Part shown: positions 30,755 through 39,249 of the stretch, one piece after another
Numbering within the stretch: the first letter of the stretch is position 1
Layout: each line of letters opens with the position of its first letter
Assembly (NCBI GenBank): GCA_964638875.1
Contig: CAZXBL010000004.1
Span: 1 to 40,263, forward strand
DNA: 40,263 bases
Direction of reading: 5' to 3'
DNA from: JALRHH01 sp964638875
GTDB taxonomy: Bacteria; Patescibacteriota; Saccharimonadia; Saccharimonadales; JALRHH01
The notes under the pieces: generated by a model
Told to the model about the DNA's origin: nothing
Seen by the model: the letters and a program-made list of their open reading frames with translations, nothing else
Databases searched by the model: none
Program-made: the position numbers and the translations under genes

Positions 30755-31759
30755 TTATGCTTTAGGGATGATAAGCGTGAAAGTACTCCCTGCGCCTACT
30801 GCTGACTCCACAAGAAGCTGTGCATCGCTAGTCTTGGCTAGCTCACTCGCAATTGCTAACCCTAAACCGTAGCCTCCGACTGATTGCTTAGTGCGTGATG
30901 GGTCGGCACGATAAAACCGATCGAATATGTGATTCAGTTGATCGGCGGGTATACCTGGTCCTTCGTCCTTAACCTTCACTGTAATATGGCTTGTATCTTC
31001 ACTTGCGGTAATCTTTACTGTCGAGTTTTCTGGCGAGTATTTAATCGCATTATCTAAAAGGACAACTACAATTTCTGTCAGCGCTGCGCCGTTACCAAAC
31101 ACTTTAAACTTACTGGTCATCATAGTGTTGACGGTGATATTTCGTTGTGTCGCGGCAGTCGCCAAGCGTTCACTTGCCGCAGCAACGACCTCTTTGATAG
31201 GTATTTCTTCCTGAATACTATGTGCCCCTTCTGCCTGGGCAAGCTGGAGTAGTCCTTCTGCTAGGGCGGTCAATTTCTCAAGCTCTTCGATGTTACTCCG
31301 CAGCTGTTTTTTAGCATCTTTAAGTGAAAGCTTGGGATCCATCAGGGCGACTTCATTTTCACTGCGCATAGTCGTAATTGGGGTACGAAGTTCATGGCTT
31401 GCACTAGCAGCAAATGTCCGCTGGGCTTCATGCGCGTCCTCAATCGGCTTTAATGTTCGCAGTGCTAAGTAGTAGCTAAGCATGCCGCCAAGTACGACAA
31501 TCAATAGGTTAGTCAAGACAAGCCGTGTAACAATTTTGTCACGGGCTTCTTGGTAGAATTCTATTCGTTGATCGATTAACTGTTCACGAATACCTTTTGG
31601 CACTCCCTGCCCCTCAAATGCTGGCAGAGGTCGACGCAGCCCGCGCTCAAGTTCACTGACAGACACCTGATAAATTGTTGCGCTGAAAAATATGCTGATG
31701 GCCACAAGAATGGCCAAGTATAGGCTTGCCAGCTTGAGAGAGGTCTTATGGAACGTCAA
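30755..31759 (-). CDS. Two-span sensor histidine kinase
   Basis: A 334-residue classical kinase with spans at about 9-30 and 78-99, leaving an extracytoplasmic loop of only about 47 residues. There is no complete HAMP domain; about 20 residues link to HisKA with His122 in ASASHELRTP. The N box is LLDNAIKYSPEN, G1 DEGPGIP and G2 GGYGLGLAIASEL. The start overlaps the stop of the response regulator by 4 bp (ATGA), so the two are translated together. The small sensor loop suggests sensing of membrane state or a small ligand. Confidence 0.92.
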   Translation of the reverse strand: MTFHKTSLKLASLYLAILVAISIFFSATIYQVSVSELERGLRRPLPAFEGQGVPKGIREQLIDQRIEFYQEARDKIVTRLVLTNLLIVVLGGMLSYYLALRTLKPIEDAHEAQRTFAASASHELRTPITTMRSENEVALMDPKLSLKDAKKQLRSNIEELEKLTALAEGLLQLAQAEGAHSIQEEIPIKEVVAAASERLATAATQRNITVNTMMTSKFKVFGNGAALTEIVVVLLDNAIKYSPENSTVKITASEDTSHITVKVKDEGPGIPADQLNHIFDRFYRADPSRTKQSVGGYGLGLAIASELAKTSDAQLLVESAVGAGSTFTLIIPKA

Positions 31760-32439
31760 TGTAATGCCCCAAAATAGTACCCGAAACCTCGCCGTGTGTG
31801 CAGCAGTGATTTGGATGACTTAAATGGCTTATCGATCTTGCCCCGTAAGTATCCAATATATACCTCAACGGTGTTTGGCAAAATATCAGCGTCATAATTC
31901 CAAACGTGCTGCATAAGCGTATCTTTACTCACTATTCGGTCAGGGTTATGCATCAGATATTCCAATAATGCGAATTCTTTTGAAGTTAACGCAACTTGTT
32001 GCCCTGCCCGTTCAACAGTTTTTGCAACGGTATCAAGCTTTAAATCCTGATAGTTAATGGTGGTGTCGGCTGCTTGTGGTGAGCGTCTTAAAAGGGCACG
32101 TACGCGTGCGATCAGCTCGATGAATGCAAATGGTTTAACCAGGTAATCATCTGCGCCAGCGTTCAGCCCCTCAGCCCTGTCCAATACCCGATCTTTCGCA
32201 GTCAGTAACAACACTGGCGTATGGTTATTCTGTTCTCGCAAAGTCCGTAGGATGCCGACTCCGTCGAGGGAGCCTGGTAGCATACGGTCCAGAATAATGA
32301 GATCATACGGTTCTGTTGTTGCCATAGAAAGTCCATTATCACTGTCATACGACACATCAACAGCGTATGATTGCTGCTCAAGTCCGCGCTTGATAGCGCT
32401 GGCTATTTTATGTTCGTCTTCCACGATGAGTATCCTCAT
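31756..32439 (-). CDS. OmpR/PhoB-family response regulator
   Basis: A 227-residue transcription factor with a receiver (acidic pair E7-D8, phospho-Asp51 in LIILDRMLPG, Lys101-region LVKPFAF) and a winged-helix DNA-binding domain (from about 130: LTSKEFALLEYLMHNPDRIVS, then VEVYIGYLRGKID). First gene of the operon with its kinase and a membrane protein. TATAAT stands six bases before the ATG with no ribosome-binding site, the clearest leaderless case in the window. The secreted protein at 32537-33061 lies just upstream behind a terminator and is a possible target. Confidence 0.94.
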   Translation of the reverse strand: MRILIVEDEHKIASAIKRGLEQQSYAVDVSYDSDNGLSMATTEPYDLIILDRMLPGSLDGVGILRTLREQNNHTPVLLLTAKDRVLDRAEGLNAGADDYLVKPFAFIELIARVRALLRRSPQAADTTINYQDLKLDTVAKTVERAGQQVALTSKEFALLEYLMHNPDRIVSKDTLMQHVWNYDADILPNTVEVYIGYLRGKIDKPFKSSKSLLHTRRGFGYYFGALH

Positions 32440-32490
32440 AATTGTATTATAAAGGCAAAGCTGAATCCTACCTGAGAAAAATTTATATAA

Positions 32491-32518
32491 AAAACCACCG
32501 CGGGGTGACGGTGGTTTT
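32491..32518. terminator. Bidirectional terminator
   Basis: AAAACCACCG pairs with CGGTGGTTTT around CGGGGTGA, with A-runs on the left and T-runs on the right. It can end minus-strand transcripts of the 32537 gene and plus-strand ones. Confidence 0.85.
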
Positions 32519-32536
32519 TTATGATCGCCGTTAGAT

Positions 32537-33061
32537 CTATTCTATTTTTGAGTTAGATCCTGAACCAAATCGTGGCCCGCCATGTCCTCCAGGCCCACCT
32601 GGGCCATGACCCATCACGTAGCGTAGGTAATCAGTGCTGATCCCTTGCTCCTTCGCCCAAGTTTCCAGCTCGGTCTTTCGCTTGTCCTTCTCTGCCTTAC
32701 GTTCTTCCTCGGTCTTATCCTTGAAGCTATCTTTGTTGGCTTCACGTTCTTTCTCTAACTCAGCGCGCTTGGCATTAATAGCGTCAGCCTGAGCCGTCGT
32801 GATCTTGCCATCAGTAACAAGCTTTGCAACCTGATCCTTTACCTTTTGCTCGCGTTCGGCATGCATTGCCGTCTTTTGTTCGTCAAATACTTGTTGGACT
32901 TCAGTTTTATTCAAATTAAATTTACTAGCTATCTTGTCAACAAGGCCCGACATTGGGTCTGTGCTGGCACTGGCCGATGTTTCAGCATTTGCTGCGCCTG
33001 CGCCTAAACCAGCAATGCCGATCGTTGCAACCAGGCCAGCTGCGATTAGTTGTTTCTTCAT
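32537..33061 (-). CDS. Secreted Lys/Glu-rich helical protein
   Basis: A 174-residue exported protein. A Sec signal peptide (MKKQLIAAGLVATIGIAGLG) is followed by cleavage near ANA-E at residue 26. The mature part is helical and very charged, with the pattern MSGLVDKIASKFNLNKTEVQ and KLVTDGKITTAQADAI that recurs in small secreted Gram-positive proteins. It ends in a Gly/Pro/His-rich tail (GHGPGGPGGHGG). The ribosome-binding site AAGGAG is clear and a strong terminator follows, suggesting high expression. It lies between the promoter of the OmpR-type operon and the CHASE kinase, suggesting a signalling-linked envelope role. Confidence 0.8.
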   Translation of the reverse strand: MKKQLIAAGLVATIGIAGLGAGAANAETSASASTDPMSGLVDKIASKFNLNKTEVQQVFDEQKTAMHAEREQKVKDQVAKLVTDGKITTAQADAINAKRAELEKEREANKDSFKDKTEEERKAEKDKRKTELETWAKEQGISTDYLRYVMGHGPGGPGGHGGPRFGSGSNSKIE

Positions 33062-33199
33062 GAACTCTCCTTTTCCTTGCTTGCCGCACTATATTGTGGC
33101 GGTACTCATCAGGTTACGAAATGTTGCTGTGTATTTGCTGAGGGTCTATATACGTAATGCTTAAAATTGTCCTAACTAACCTGTCATCTTCGCTCTAAA

Positions 33200-33255
33200 G
33201 CGGTCTTTTCCTCGGCAGCATATACTACGGATATGCTTTCTCAGAAGAAAACCGC
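33200..33255. repeat. Nested dyad between divergent genes
   Basis: GCGGTCTTTTC (33200-33210) pairs imperfectly with GAAGAAAACCGC (33244-33255). Inside, AGCATAT (33217-33223) pairs with ATATGCT (33231-33237). It lies in the 276 bp between the secreted-protein gene and the CHASE kinase gene. The remainder of that gap shows only the two promoter regions. Confidence 0.5.
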
Positions 33256-33337
33256 CCCAGAACAAAGCTGAACAGATTATTTAGAATAAACCCAAGCACT
33301 ATGTATATAGGGTATTTTTGCGCTACACTGGATACAT

Positions 33338-35065
33338 ATGAAGGCGATTGAAAAAACGATCCTGTTCCCTGTAATAGTGGTTTTTTCTGCGGTTATGACG
33401 GTGGTTATTATTTCTTTCTTTATGTCATTAAATAACACAGGCAAAGAATTAAATACCGCAGCTAGCGAATACGCACATGAAACTACAGGCACCTTCCAGG
33501 ATCGACTCAATATCTTTGAAGAAACACTGCGTGCTGGGGTGGGATTATTCGCCGGTAATGGCACCGTCAGCAAAGAGCAGTTTAGTAGTTTTATTAATTC
33601 CTCGGCAGTACTTGAACGGTACTCTGGTGCACAAGTTGTGGGCTACGCTAAAGTTGTGCCAGACACAGAGATCGACAGTTTTACAGATATGATCCGCGCT
33701 ACATCAACCCCTACTTTTACGCTCTATCCAGAAGGCGACCGCAATATCTACACCCCGATTATATATACTGAACCGCAATCTGATGTTAACAAGAGGGGCA
33801 TAGGTTTTGACACCTACTCTGAACCAACTCGCCAGCGTGCATTAGAAGCTGCCCGGGACAACGGCTCGGTCACTCTTTCTGATGTGGTGCAGTCGGTAAA
33901 TGACAAAACTGCGAGTGGACGAGCATTTATAATGTACGTCCCCCAGTACAAACAAGGTTTGCCCACTAACACAGTCGAGCAGCGACGGGCGGCTATCGAA
34001 GGGTATATGTTCACTGGATTTAAGATACCTCAGTTTATGGAGAATGTCCTACCTTCCGATAAGGATGAAAATGTTTCTTATAAAATTACGATTGGGGACA
34101 AAAAAGCCGCCTTTCACACAGAACCAGATTACGAGGCGCTGTCTAAAAGAAGGCATACTCAGCTAAATACTGATATGTCGATTGGCAATAATACCCTGCA
34201 CTTCACATTTATCTATGATCGAAACTCACAGCTTGCAGGAAATGCTTCACGGCCCATAGCTATCTTAATAATCGGGTTTGTGACTGCTGTGTTGATTGCT
34301 GGTGCTGTTTGGCTAATTTTACGCGGCAAAGCCAACGAGTTGCTGCTTGAGCAAGAGCGTGGCATCAACGAAGCAAAGGACAATCTCTTGTCGCTGGCTT
34401 CTCACCAACTGCGTACCCCCGCCACAGGCGTAAAACAGTACCTAGGGCTGCTGTTGCAAGGCTTTGCGGGCGACTTACCCGATCAGCAAAAGAAACTGCT
34501 TGAAAAGGCCTATGCCGGCAATGAACGTCAGCTCAAAACGATCAATGATGTTCTCTATCTTGCCCGCCTCGGTTCGGGGAGGATCGTATTATCAAAATCA
34601 ACTTTTTCCGTCGAACAACTTGCTCGTGACATTGTGCACGAACTACATAGCGAAATCGAGACAAAAAAACATAAGGTCACTATTAAGGCTCCAAAACGCC
34701 ACAGGGATTTCTATGGTGATGCCCACATGATTAGAATGGCGATCGAGAATTTGATTACCAACGCCGTAAAGTATACCCGAGAGAGAGGCAAAATAGCCGT
34801 AACACTGCAATATACCAAGGAACAGTTGAAGATCACCGTTGAAGACAACGGAATTGGGATCGAACAAAGTCAACAGGACCGGTTATTCGAACAATTCGAG
34901 CGCATTGACAGTGATCTGAGTATTGCTGTTGGCGGCAGCGGTATTGGTCTGTATGTAGTCCGTAATATTGCGGGCATGCACGACGGGCACGTTGAAGTTA
35001 CCTCAGCATTAAATCAGGGATCACGCTTTACAATGGTGCTGCCGTATATTTCGCCAAATAGCTAG
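33338..35065 (+). CDS. CHASE-domain sensor histidine kinase
   Basis: A 575-residue membrane kinase with a first span at about 7-29, an extracytoplasmic CHASE domain (about 60-250; the hallmark RGIGFDTYSEPTRQRALEAA lies at 153-172), and a second span at about 306-328. A short linker follows, then HisKA with His356 in LASHQLRTP and HATPase with NLITNAVKYT, DNGIGIE and GSGIGLYVVRN. CHASE domains bind small extracellular ligands such as adenine derivatives or short peptides. TACACT lies 8 nt before the ATG at 33338. The receiver at 35132 follows by 66 bp and is its probable partner. Confidence 0.93.
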   Translation: MKAIEKTILFPVIVVFSAVMTVVIISFFMSLNNTGKELNTAASEYAHETTGTFQDRLNIFEETLRAGVGLFAGNGTVSKEQFSSFINSSAVLERYSGAQVVGYAKVVPDTEIDSFTDMIRATSTPTFTLYPEGDRNIYTPIIYTEPQSDVNKRGIGFDTYSEPTRQRALEAARDNGSVTLSDVVQSVNDKTASGRAFIMYVPQYKQGLPTNTVEQRRAAIEGYMFTGFKIPQFMENVLPSDKDENVSYKITIGDKKAAFHTEPDYEALSKRRHTQLNTDMSIGNNTLHFTFIYDRNSQLAGNASRPIAILIIGFVTAVLIAGAVWLILRGKANELLLEQERGINEAKDNLLSLASHQLRTPATGVKQYLGLLLQGFAGDLPDQQKKLLEKAYAGNERQLKTINDVLYLARLGSGRIVLSKSTFSVEQLARDIVHELHSEIETKKHKVTIKAPKRHRDFYGDAHMIRMAIENLITNAVKYTRERGKIAVTLQYTKEQLKITVEDNGIGIEQSQQDRLFEQFERIDSDLSIAVGGSGIGLYVVRNIAGMHDGHVEVTSALNQGSRFTMVLPYISPNS

Positions 35066-35131
35066 AAATTATTTAGTGGAGTGTAATATAATTCACAGAG
35101 TTTGAGTAATAAGCAAGGATAATGACTACTA

Positions 35132-35524
35132 ATGACTGACAAGGTGAAGAATCAAAAGACCGTACTAGTTGTAGAAGACGAAAACATGCTTAATGAAGCA
35201 TACCAAGTTATTCTCACCTCAGCTGGATATAAAGTTTTACCTGCCTATGATGGCAAGGCGGCGCTTGAAGTGCTCAAGGATGAGCATGTTGATGTTATAT
35301 TGCTGGACCTCCGAATGCCTGTACTTGATGGTATCGGATTCCTGGAAGCATACCAGCCGCTCGAGCGTAAGGATCGACCCAAGATTATCGTGTTCAGTAA
35401 CTTTGATATGCAAAAGGAAATCGACCAAGCCTACGCGCTCGGTGCCGACAAATATATGCTTAAGGCCTGGGCATCCCCCAAAGAACTTATCCAGCTTGTC
35501 AATAATCTCCTCACTGAAAAATAG
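35132..35524 (+). CDS. Stand-alone receiver domain response regulator
   Basis: A 130-residue CheY-like protein, receiver only: E15-D16 pocket, phospho-Asp59 in VILLDLRMPVLDG, Ser89 switch in IIVFSN and Lys111 in KYMLKAW. The tail ASPKELIQLVNNLL caps the fold. It acts without a DNA-binding domain and is encoded after the CHASE kinase. It matches the length and layout of the receiver at 5309-5701. The start is given as the ATG opening MTDKVKNQKTVLVVEDE; no strong ribosome-binding site is evident. Confidence 0.9.
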   Translation: MTDKVKNQKTVLVVEDENMLNEAYQVILTSAGYKVLPAYDGKAALEVLKDEHVDVILLDLRMPVLDGIGFLEAYQPLERKDRPKIIVFSNFDMQKEIDQAYALGADKYMLKAWASPKELIQLVNNLLTEK

Positions 35525-35565
35525 TACTCTTGTCTTCAAAAGAAGACTGCTATTGACATACATGG

Positions 35566-35571
35566 TATAAT
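35566..35571 (+). promoter_or_regulatory. TATAAT -10 box, leaderless type (35579 gene)
   Basis: Perfect TATAAT followed by seven bases and the ATG at 35579. A TTGACA at 35553-35558 is too close (7 bp) to act as its -35. Confidence 0.55.
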
Positions 35572-35578
35572 ATTATAA

Positions 35579-36160
35579 ATGATACATAATGCAATAATCG
35601 TTCATGGCAAGCCATCCAAGGAACGTTATGATAATCCCCATTTGCCTAAACCCCACAAAGCCAACTGGTTGCCGTGGGTTAGCCGTGAATTAGAACAAAA
35701 GGGCATCCATACCGAAATACCTGAGATGCCTAAGCCGTACTCCCCTGACTACAAAGCGTGGGCGGAGGTATTCCCAGGATCTCTGATAAATGAAGCTACA
35801 GGCCTAATTGGTCACAGCGCGGGAGCAGAATTCTTACTAAGATGGGTATCAGAGCACCCCGAGCTCAAGGCTGAACAACTTGTTCTTGTAGCTCCTTATA
35901 CCGACAACGCTCGCAAATACGGCGAATTCTCGCAATACCAGTTAGATACAAACCTAGGTAAACGTATAGGCAAAGTAACCATTCTCAACTCCCTCGACGA
36001 TAGCGAGGCGATTCAACAGAATGCGCAGCGTTTAGCCAATGATATCCCCGAAGCGCAGATTATTAACCTGAACGGCTACGGTCACTTTATGCTTGGCAAT
36101 GCTATGCTTCGACCTGAATTCCTCGAATTGCTAGACGTACTTAGCTTAGAAGTTCGCTAA
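35579..36160 (+). CDS. RBBP9/YdeN-like serine hydrolase
   Basis: A 193-residue alpha/beta hydrolase. NAIIVHGKPSKE is strand 1, nucleophile Ser80 lies in GLIGHSAGAEFL, the acid is probably in NSLDDSEAI and the histidine in NGYGHFMLG. The compact size and absence of a lid fit the RBBP9/YdeN family, whose natural substrates are poorly known. TATAAT at 7 nt upstream makes it leaderless. The 3' end overlaps that of the converging Crp/Fnr gene by 20 bp, so the two transcripts are partly antisense to each other. Confidence 0.85.
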   Translation: MIHNAIIVHGKPSKERYDNPHLPKPHKANWLPWVSRELEQKGIHTEIPEMPKPYSPDYKAWAEVFPGSLINEATGLIGHSAGAEFLLRWVSEHPELKAEQLVLVAPYTDNARKYGEFSQYQLDTNLGKRIGKVTILNSLDDSEAIQQNAQRLANDIPEAQIINLNGYGHFMLGNAMLRPEFLELLDVLSLEVR

Positions 36161-36803
36161 AATTATCGTCGCCGATTGAGCGTTCAAGTTTACGGCGATC
36201 TACTTTGTAAATTTTCTTGGTGTAGCTAATAATACCGTTTTTACGAAGACGGTTCATTTCGGTTGTAATTGTTTCTCTGGTTAGCCCTACCAGGTTGGCG
36301 AGTGTGATGTGTGTGAGACTCATGTTAATCACATATTTTTCATCACCCACATGTTTGCCATAGCGAAACATCAGATAATAGAGCGTATATTCGAGCTTTT
36401 CGTTAGCCCTGGGCTGCTCCAATGAAATAATACGCAGATTTAGCGCGGTCTGGTCGCTCAGGGCTGATTCTAAAACATAACTACTAAGTTTTTGGTCGGT
36501 TTTAATGATTTCTTCGACATCCTGCTTGGTAATTGATACCACTTCGCAGTTCTCCACAGCCTCGTAATAATAGAACTCGGTCGCGACCTTGCCGTAAAGC
36601 CAAGGTAACGGGAAAAAGTCGCCAGGACCGTAAAATCGTAAGATCTGTTCGTTGCCACTTGCGTGTAAATTGTAAACTTTGACAATGCCCTTTTTAATGA
36701 AAAAGCCACAACGTGGAACCTCGCCCTGGTATATAATAGGCGCTTTTGCCTTGTAGTGGCGGACTGTCCCCGGAAATTTGGCAGCTATTTCTGCAATTGT
36801 CAT
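36141..36803 (-). CDS. Crp/Fnr-family transcription regulator
   Basis: A 220-residue regulator with a cyclic-nucleotide-binding-type beta-roll (GEVPRCGFFIKKGIVKVYN, then NEQILRFYGPGDFFPLPWLYG), a long dimerisation helix and a winged helix-turn-helix (about 164-190: LTHITLANLVGLTRETITTEM). The Fnr iron-sulfur cysteine set is missing (only C32 and C86), and the Arg/Ser phosphate-binding motif of true CRP is not evident, so the effector is unknown. I place the start at 36803, not 36809, because CATACT then lies 7 nt upstream. Putative sites for such a protein are at 30056-30071. Confidence 0.88.
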   Translation of the reverse strand: MTIAEIAAKFPGTVRHYKAKAPIIYQGEVPRCGFFIKKGIVKVYNLHASGNEQILRFYGPGDFFPLPWLYGKVATEFYYYEAVENCEVVSITKQDVEEIIKTDQKLSSYVLESALSDQTALNLRIISLEQPRANEKLEYTLYYLMFRYGKHVGDEKYVINMSLTHITLANLVGLTRETITTEMNRLRKNGIISYTKKIYKVDRRKLERSIGDDNFSELLS

Positions 36804-37036
36804 ACCCATTAGTATGAAGTAAACAACGAAAATACGGAAGATCTTGTAAGAATATTAACTATTCACCTGTATTAGCAATTACAAACTACACTTTGCGTAG
36901 CTGTTATTGGTGAAATTATTTACGCCCTGGTCGTAAGTATGGTTACGGTATGAGCACCAATGTGGCTGTACTATTGATGAGGTTATTCGAATAAATTGAT
37001 CGAGACAAACCAAAATTATTAAAAAGTGGAGTTACT

Positions 37037-37285
37037 ATGGACGTACTATTATGGGTGCTGTTCGGGGCGATTGCCGCCTGGATAGCTGCGATTTTTATTG
37101 GAACACATACCTTACCTCGTGTGCTGGGCAGCGTTGCGCTGGGTGTGATTAGTGCTGTGTTTGCTGGTTTAACGATGCAGATGCTAACGGGTCATAGCGA
37201 AGGTGGAGTCAACTACTACAGTCTACTACTTGCAACTGCTTGTTCCCTATTTATTGTTGCGATCACCACCCATAAAAAAGCATAG
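37037..37285 (+). CDS. Small membrane protein, GlsB/YeaQ-like
   Basis: An 82-residue protein, nearly all membrane: three spans (about 3-21, 28-50, 58-77). The pattern of small Gly/Ala-rich helices (VLFGAIAAWIAAIFIG, SVALGVISAVFAGL) is like the transglycosylase-associated (GlsB/YeaQ/YmgE) small proteins, linked to stress in other bacteria. The similarity is only in form. GGAG eight bases upstream supports the start. The 230 bp before it (36804-37036) hold no gene; they contain TTCACC and GGTGAA half-sites at 36862-36867 and 36909-36914. Confidence 0.65.
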   Translation: MDVLLWVLFGAIAAWIAAIFIGTHTLPRVLGSVALGVISAVFAGLTMQMLTGHSEGGVNYYSLLLATACSLFIVAITTHKKA

Positions 37286-37286
37286 C

Positions 37287-37750
37287 CTAATGGTGCTTAT
37301 GATGTTTCATCAAAAGAGCATGTCCCTTGCCCCTACTGAGCAAGTAACGATTGACAGGTAGCGCCGCAAAAAACGCAGCAATTAGTGAAACTGCTAAGCT
37401 AACCCAGAAAATTGGTGCACCCAAGCCCGAATGCATTGCCCCGGGCACCAGCCACATGACTGAATTGTCGACTATTTCCATAGTTGTAACAGANNNNNNN
37501 NNNGTGTGTCTGCAGCGAACACCACAGATAACGCTGCTGAAAAATTTACCCCACGTTTGACGAGCGGTAATGTCGAAAGTGAGTAACCAAATATAAACGC
37601 CAAAGTCACCGCTAAAATGGTTGTGGAAACCGCATGCCAACCCAGAGCAGTACCTATGACCAGCCCGAGCACCTCACCGATTGCACAGCCAGTGAGACAG
37701 TGCAGTGTGGCGCTGACTGCCATTCGAGTAGTAGATTGGTTGTGATGCAT
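37287..37750 (-). CDS. DUF4396 membrane protein (split by an assembly gap)
   Basis: One gene that looks like two ORFs because of 10 N at 37494-37503. The N-terminal part (37504-37750: ATLHCLTGCAIGEVLG, LAFIFGYSLSTLPL, ending AADT) and the C-terminal part (37287-37493: TTMEIVDNSVMWLVPGAMHSGL, PVNRYLLSRGKGHAL) together give the full DUF4396 pattern with about four spans. The two halves lie in different frames across the gap, so the true gap is 2, 5 or 8 bases (2 modulo 3), not 10. DUF4396 proteins often have His-rich tails, as here (MKHHKHH), which may bind metal; function unknown. Confidence 0.82.
37494..37503. other. Assembly gap (10 N) that breaks a reading frame
   Basis: The flanks of the DUF4396 gene are out of frame by the stated length, which shows the N count is a placeholder, or that a base is wrong nearby. 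Confidence 0.9.
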
Positions 37751-37758
37751 AGTTAGCC

Positions 37759-38295
37759 CTACCCTTCCATTAATTGTTGAATTTTACGTGCAGTATTGCA
37801 GTTTCTGATTGTCATATGGGCATATATATCAGTACCGATAATTTTTGGTAAGCCGCTCTTGGTGGCTTTATCCCGTGGAACACCCCAAATTATGGCGCTG
37901 TCTACATACTTTGCTGTATCAATACCAGGCTTAATCGGCAGCTGCTTAAAAACGTCCTCCGAGCGGTATTTATCCCAGAGAAACATAACATCACACTTCA
38001 TCCCAGAATCGTTTGTCCAGTCAGATGGAATCGCACTGACCACAGCGTCAATAGTCGGCTTATTAAGTACCAGTGCTTTGATATTCAGTCCGAAACTTGC
38101 CGTAATAACAGCCTCGACCTGTTTCTGTAGCTTACCAGCATCACTACTGTTATCACTAAAGAAAATGTTACCGCTATTTATATAGGTTGATACATTAGAA
38201 AAGCCTGCCTGCTCAAGCGCAGCTGACAACTCTTTCATACTTACTTTATTTTTACCGCCGACATTTATGCCGCGCAGTAGCGCTACATACTTCAT
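37759..38295 (-). CDS. DUF1697 protein
   Basis: A 178-residue soluble protein with the DUF1697 signature at its N-terminus (YVALLRGINVGGKNKVSMKEL, here residues 3-23), followed by STYINSGNIFF and ALVLNKPTIDAVV. The family is widespread in bacteria and has no known enzymatic role. TAAAAT stands six bases before the ATG without a ribosome-binding site. It lies 8 bp before the DUF4396 gene on the same strand; the two probably share a message. Confidence 0.9.
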   Translation of the reverse strand: MKYVALLRGINVGGKNKVSMKELSAALEQAGFSNVSTYINSGNIFFSDNSSDAGKLQKQVEAVITASFGLNIKALVLNKPTIDAVVSAIPSDWTNDSGMKCDVMFLWDKYRSEDVFKQLPIKPGIDTAKYVDSAIIWGVPRDKATKSGLPKIIGTDIYAHMTIRNCNTARKIQQLMEG

Positions 38296-38317
38296 AGCAC
38301 TATTTTAACCTAAGGTA

Positions 38318-38524
38318 TTATTTTGTTTTCAAGTATTTGCTAGCAACGCTTAAAGCAAATGATGAAAGTATGACAAAAACACTTACCTGAAAGAGCTTAG
38401 TAATCACCAGTTCAATTCCAGTGTTGCCGTTATCAGGCTCCATGTTTGTTAGGACCATTATTACGCCCAATGCGCCAAAGACTAGTGACGCGCCTATAAA
38501 TACTCTTGTCGCATTTTTTTGCAT
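38318..38524 (-). CDS. Small two-span membrane protein
   Basis: A 68-residue protein with spans at about 8-25 and 42-63, separated by a short acidic loop (TNMEPDNGNTGIE). AGGAG six bases before the ATG supports it. It is the third gene of the operon with the DUF2975 protein and the XRE regulator. Function unknown; possibly part of the same membrane module. Confidence 0.65.
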   Translation of the reverse strand: MQKNATRVFIGASLVFGALGVIMVLTNMEPDNGNTGIELVITKLFQVSVFVILSSFALSVASKYLKTK

Positions 38525-38537
38525 AGCTTACTCCTTG

Positions 38538-38738
38538 TTATTTGTACTCTAAAATATCGCCTGGCTGACAATCTAGTGCCTTGCAAATTGCCTCAAGCGT
38601 TGATAACCGAATGGCTTTTGCTTTACCATTCTTTAGGATAGAAAGATTTGCTATCGTGATTCCTACCCGCTCGGCTAATTCCGTTACGCTCATCTTGCGC
38701 TTGGCGAGCATGACGTCAATATTAATAATTACTGCCAT
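38538..38738 (-). CDS. XRE-family regulator, YozG-like
   Basis: A 66-residue protein made of one Cro/CI-type helix-turn-helix: LAKRKMSVTELAERVGITIANLSILKNGKAKAIRLSTLEAIC occupies residues 10-51 (cited as a region). The ending DCQPGDILEY is typical of the YozG group, which is nearly always encoded beside a DUF2975 membrane protein, as here (8 bp downstream of it). It probably controls its own operon through the repeats at 39265-39294; this is inference. Confidence 0.92.
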   Translation of the reverse strand: MAVIINIDVMLAKRKMSVTELAERVGITIANLSILKNGKAKAIRLSTLEAICKALDCQPGDILEYK

Positions 38739-38746
38739 ATGATTAC

Positions 38747-39214
38747 CTATACCGTCAGATCATTTTCTGACTTAATGTCTACGGCATTCTGGAAAAGTTG
38801 CTGAATAACCGCTGCTACTGTTGCCACTACAAAAGTAGCAGCAATTATTACCAGACCAATTGCCACTGCGCCGGGTGCGTCATCTTTGTCTGCCACATAA
38901 AAAATATATGGCATTCCAGCAGCGTATAAAGCACTGATTGCAAACGCACAGAATTTGATTCTTTTTAAAGCATCAACTGCTTTCTGTGAAAATGCTTTGT
39001 TATTGTCAATCAACCTCAGCAACTTCATCGCATGGTACAGCCCTATAAAAAACGGAACTGCCGACACCAGCATGCCAATAAAGATAAAGCCGTAGTCAAA
39101 ATCCCCAGACAGTTCAGAACTAATCAGAATTGGCAAACCGAGGCAACATAACCCCGCTATGATTAGACCAATACTTATGATTACTATACGTAAGAATAAA
39201 GTTGACCCAATCAT
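38747..39214 (-). CDS. DUF2975 membrane protein
   Basis: A 155-residue protein with four spans (about 5-30, 38-60, 85-108, 115-138). The cytoplasmic stretch AMKLLRLIDNNKAFSQKAVDALKRIKF between spans 2 and 3 is the family's most constant part. DUF2975 proteins pair with YozG-type XRE regulators; no molecular function is known. First gene of a three-gene operon. AAAGG upstream is a weak ribosome-binding site, and the promoter at 39250-39278 is near consensus. Confidence 0.85.
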   Translation of the reverse strand: MIGSTLFLRIVIISIGLIIAGLCCLGLPILISSELSGDFDYGFIFIGMLVSAVPFFIGLYHAMKLLRLIDNNKAFSQKAVDALKRIKFCAFAISALYAAGMPYIFYVADKDDAPGAVAIGLVIIAATFVVATVAAVIQQLFQNAVDIKSENDLTV

Positions 39215-39249
39215 TCAAAAGTAGCCTTTCTTTTATTTATTACAGCTGT

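Noticed and set aside
35553..35571. TTGACA and TATAAT as one promoter
   Set aside because: Spacing is only 7 bp, far below the 16-18 bp needed.
37287..37750. Two separate overlapping membrane ORFs
   Set aside because: Both are halves of one DUF4396 gene broken by an N run of wrong length.
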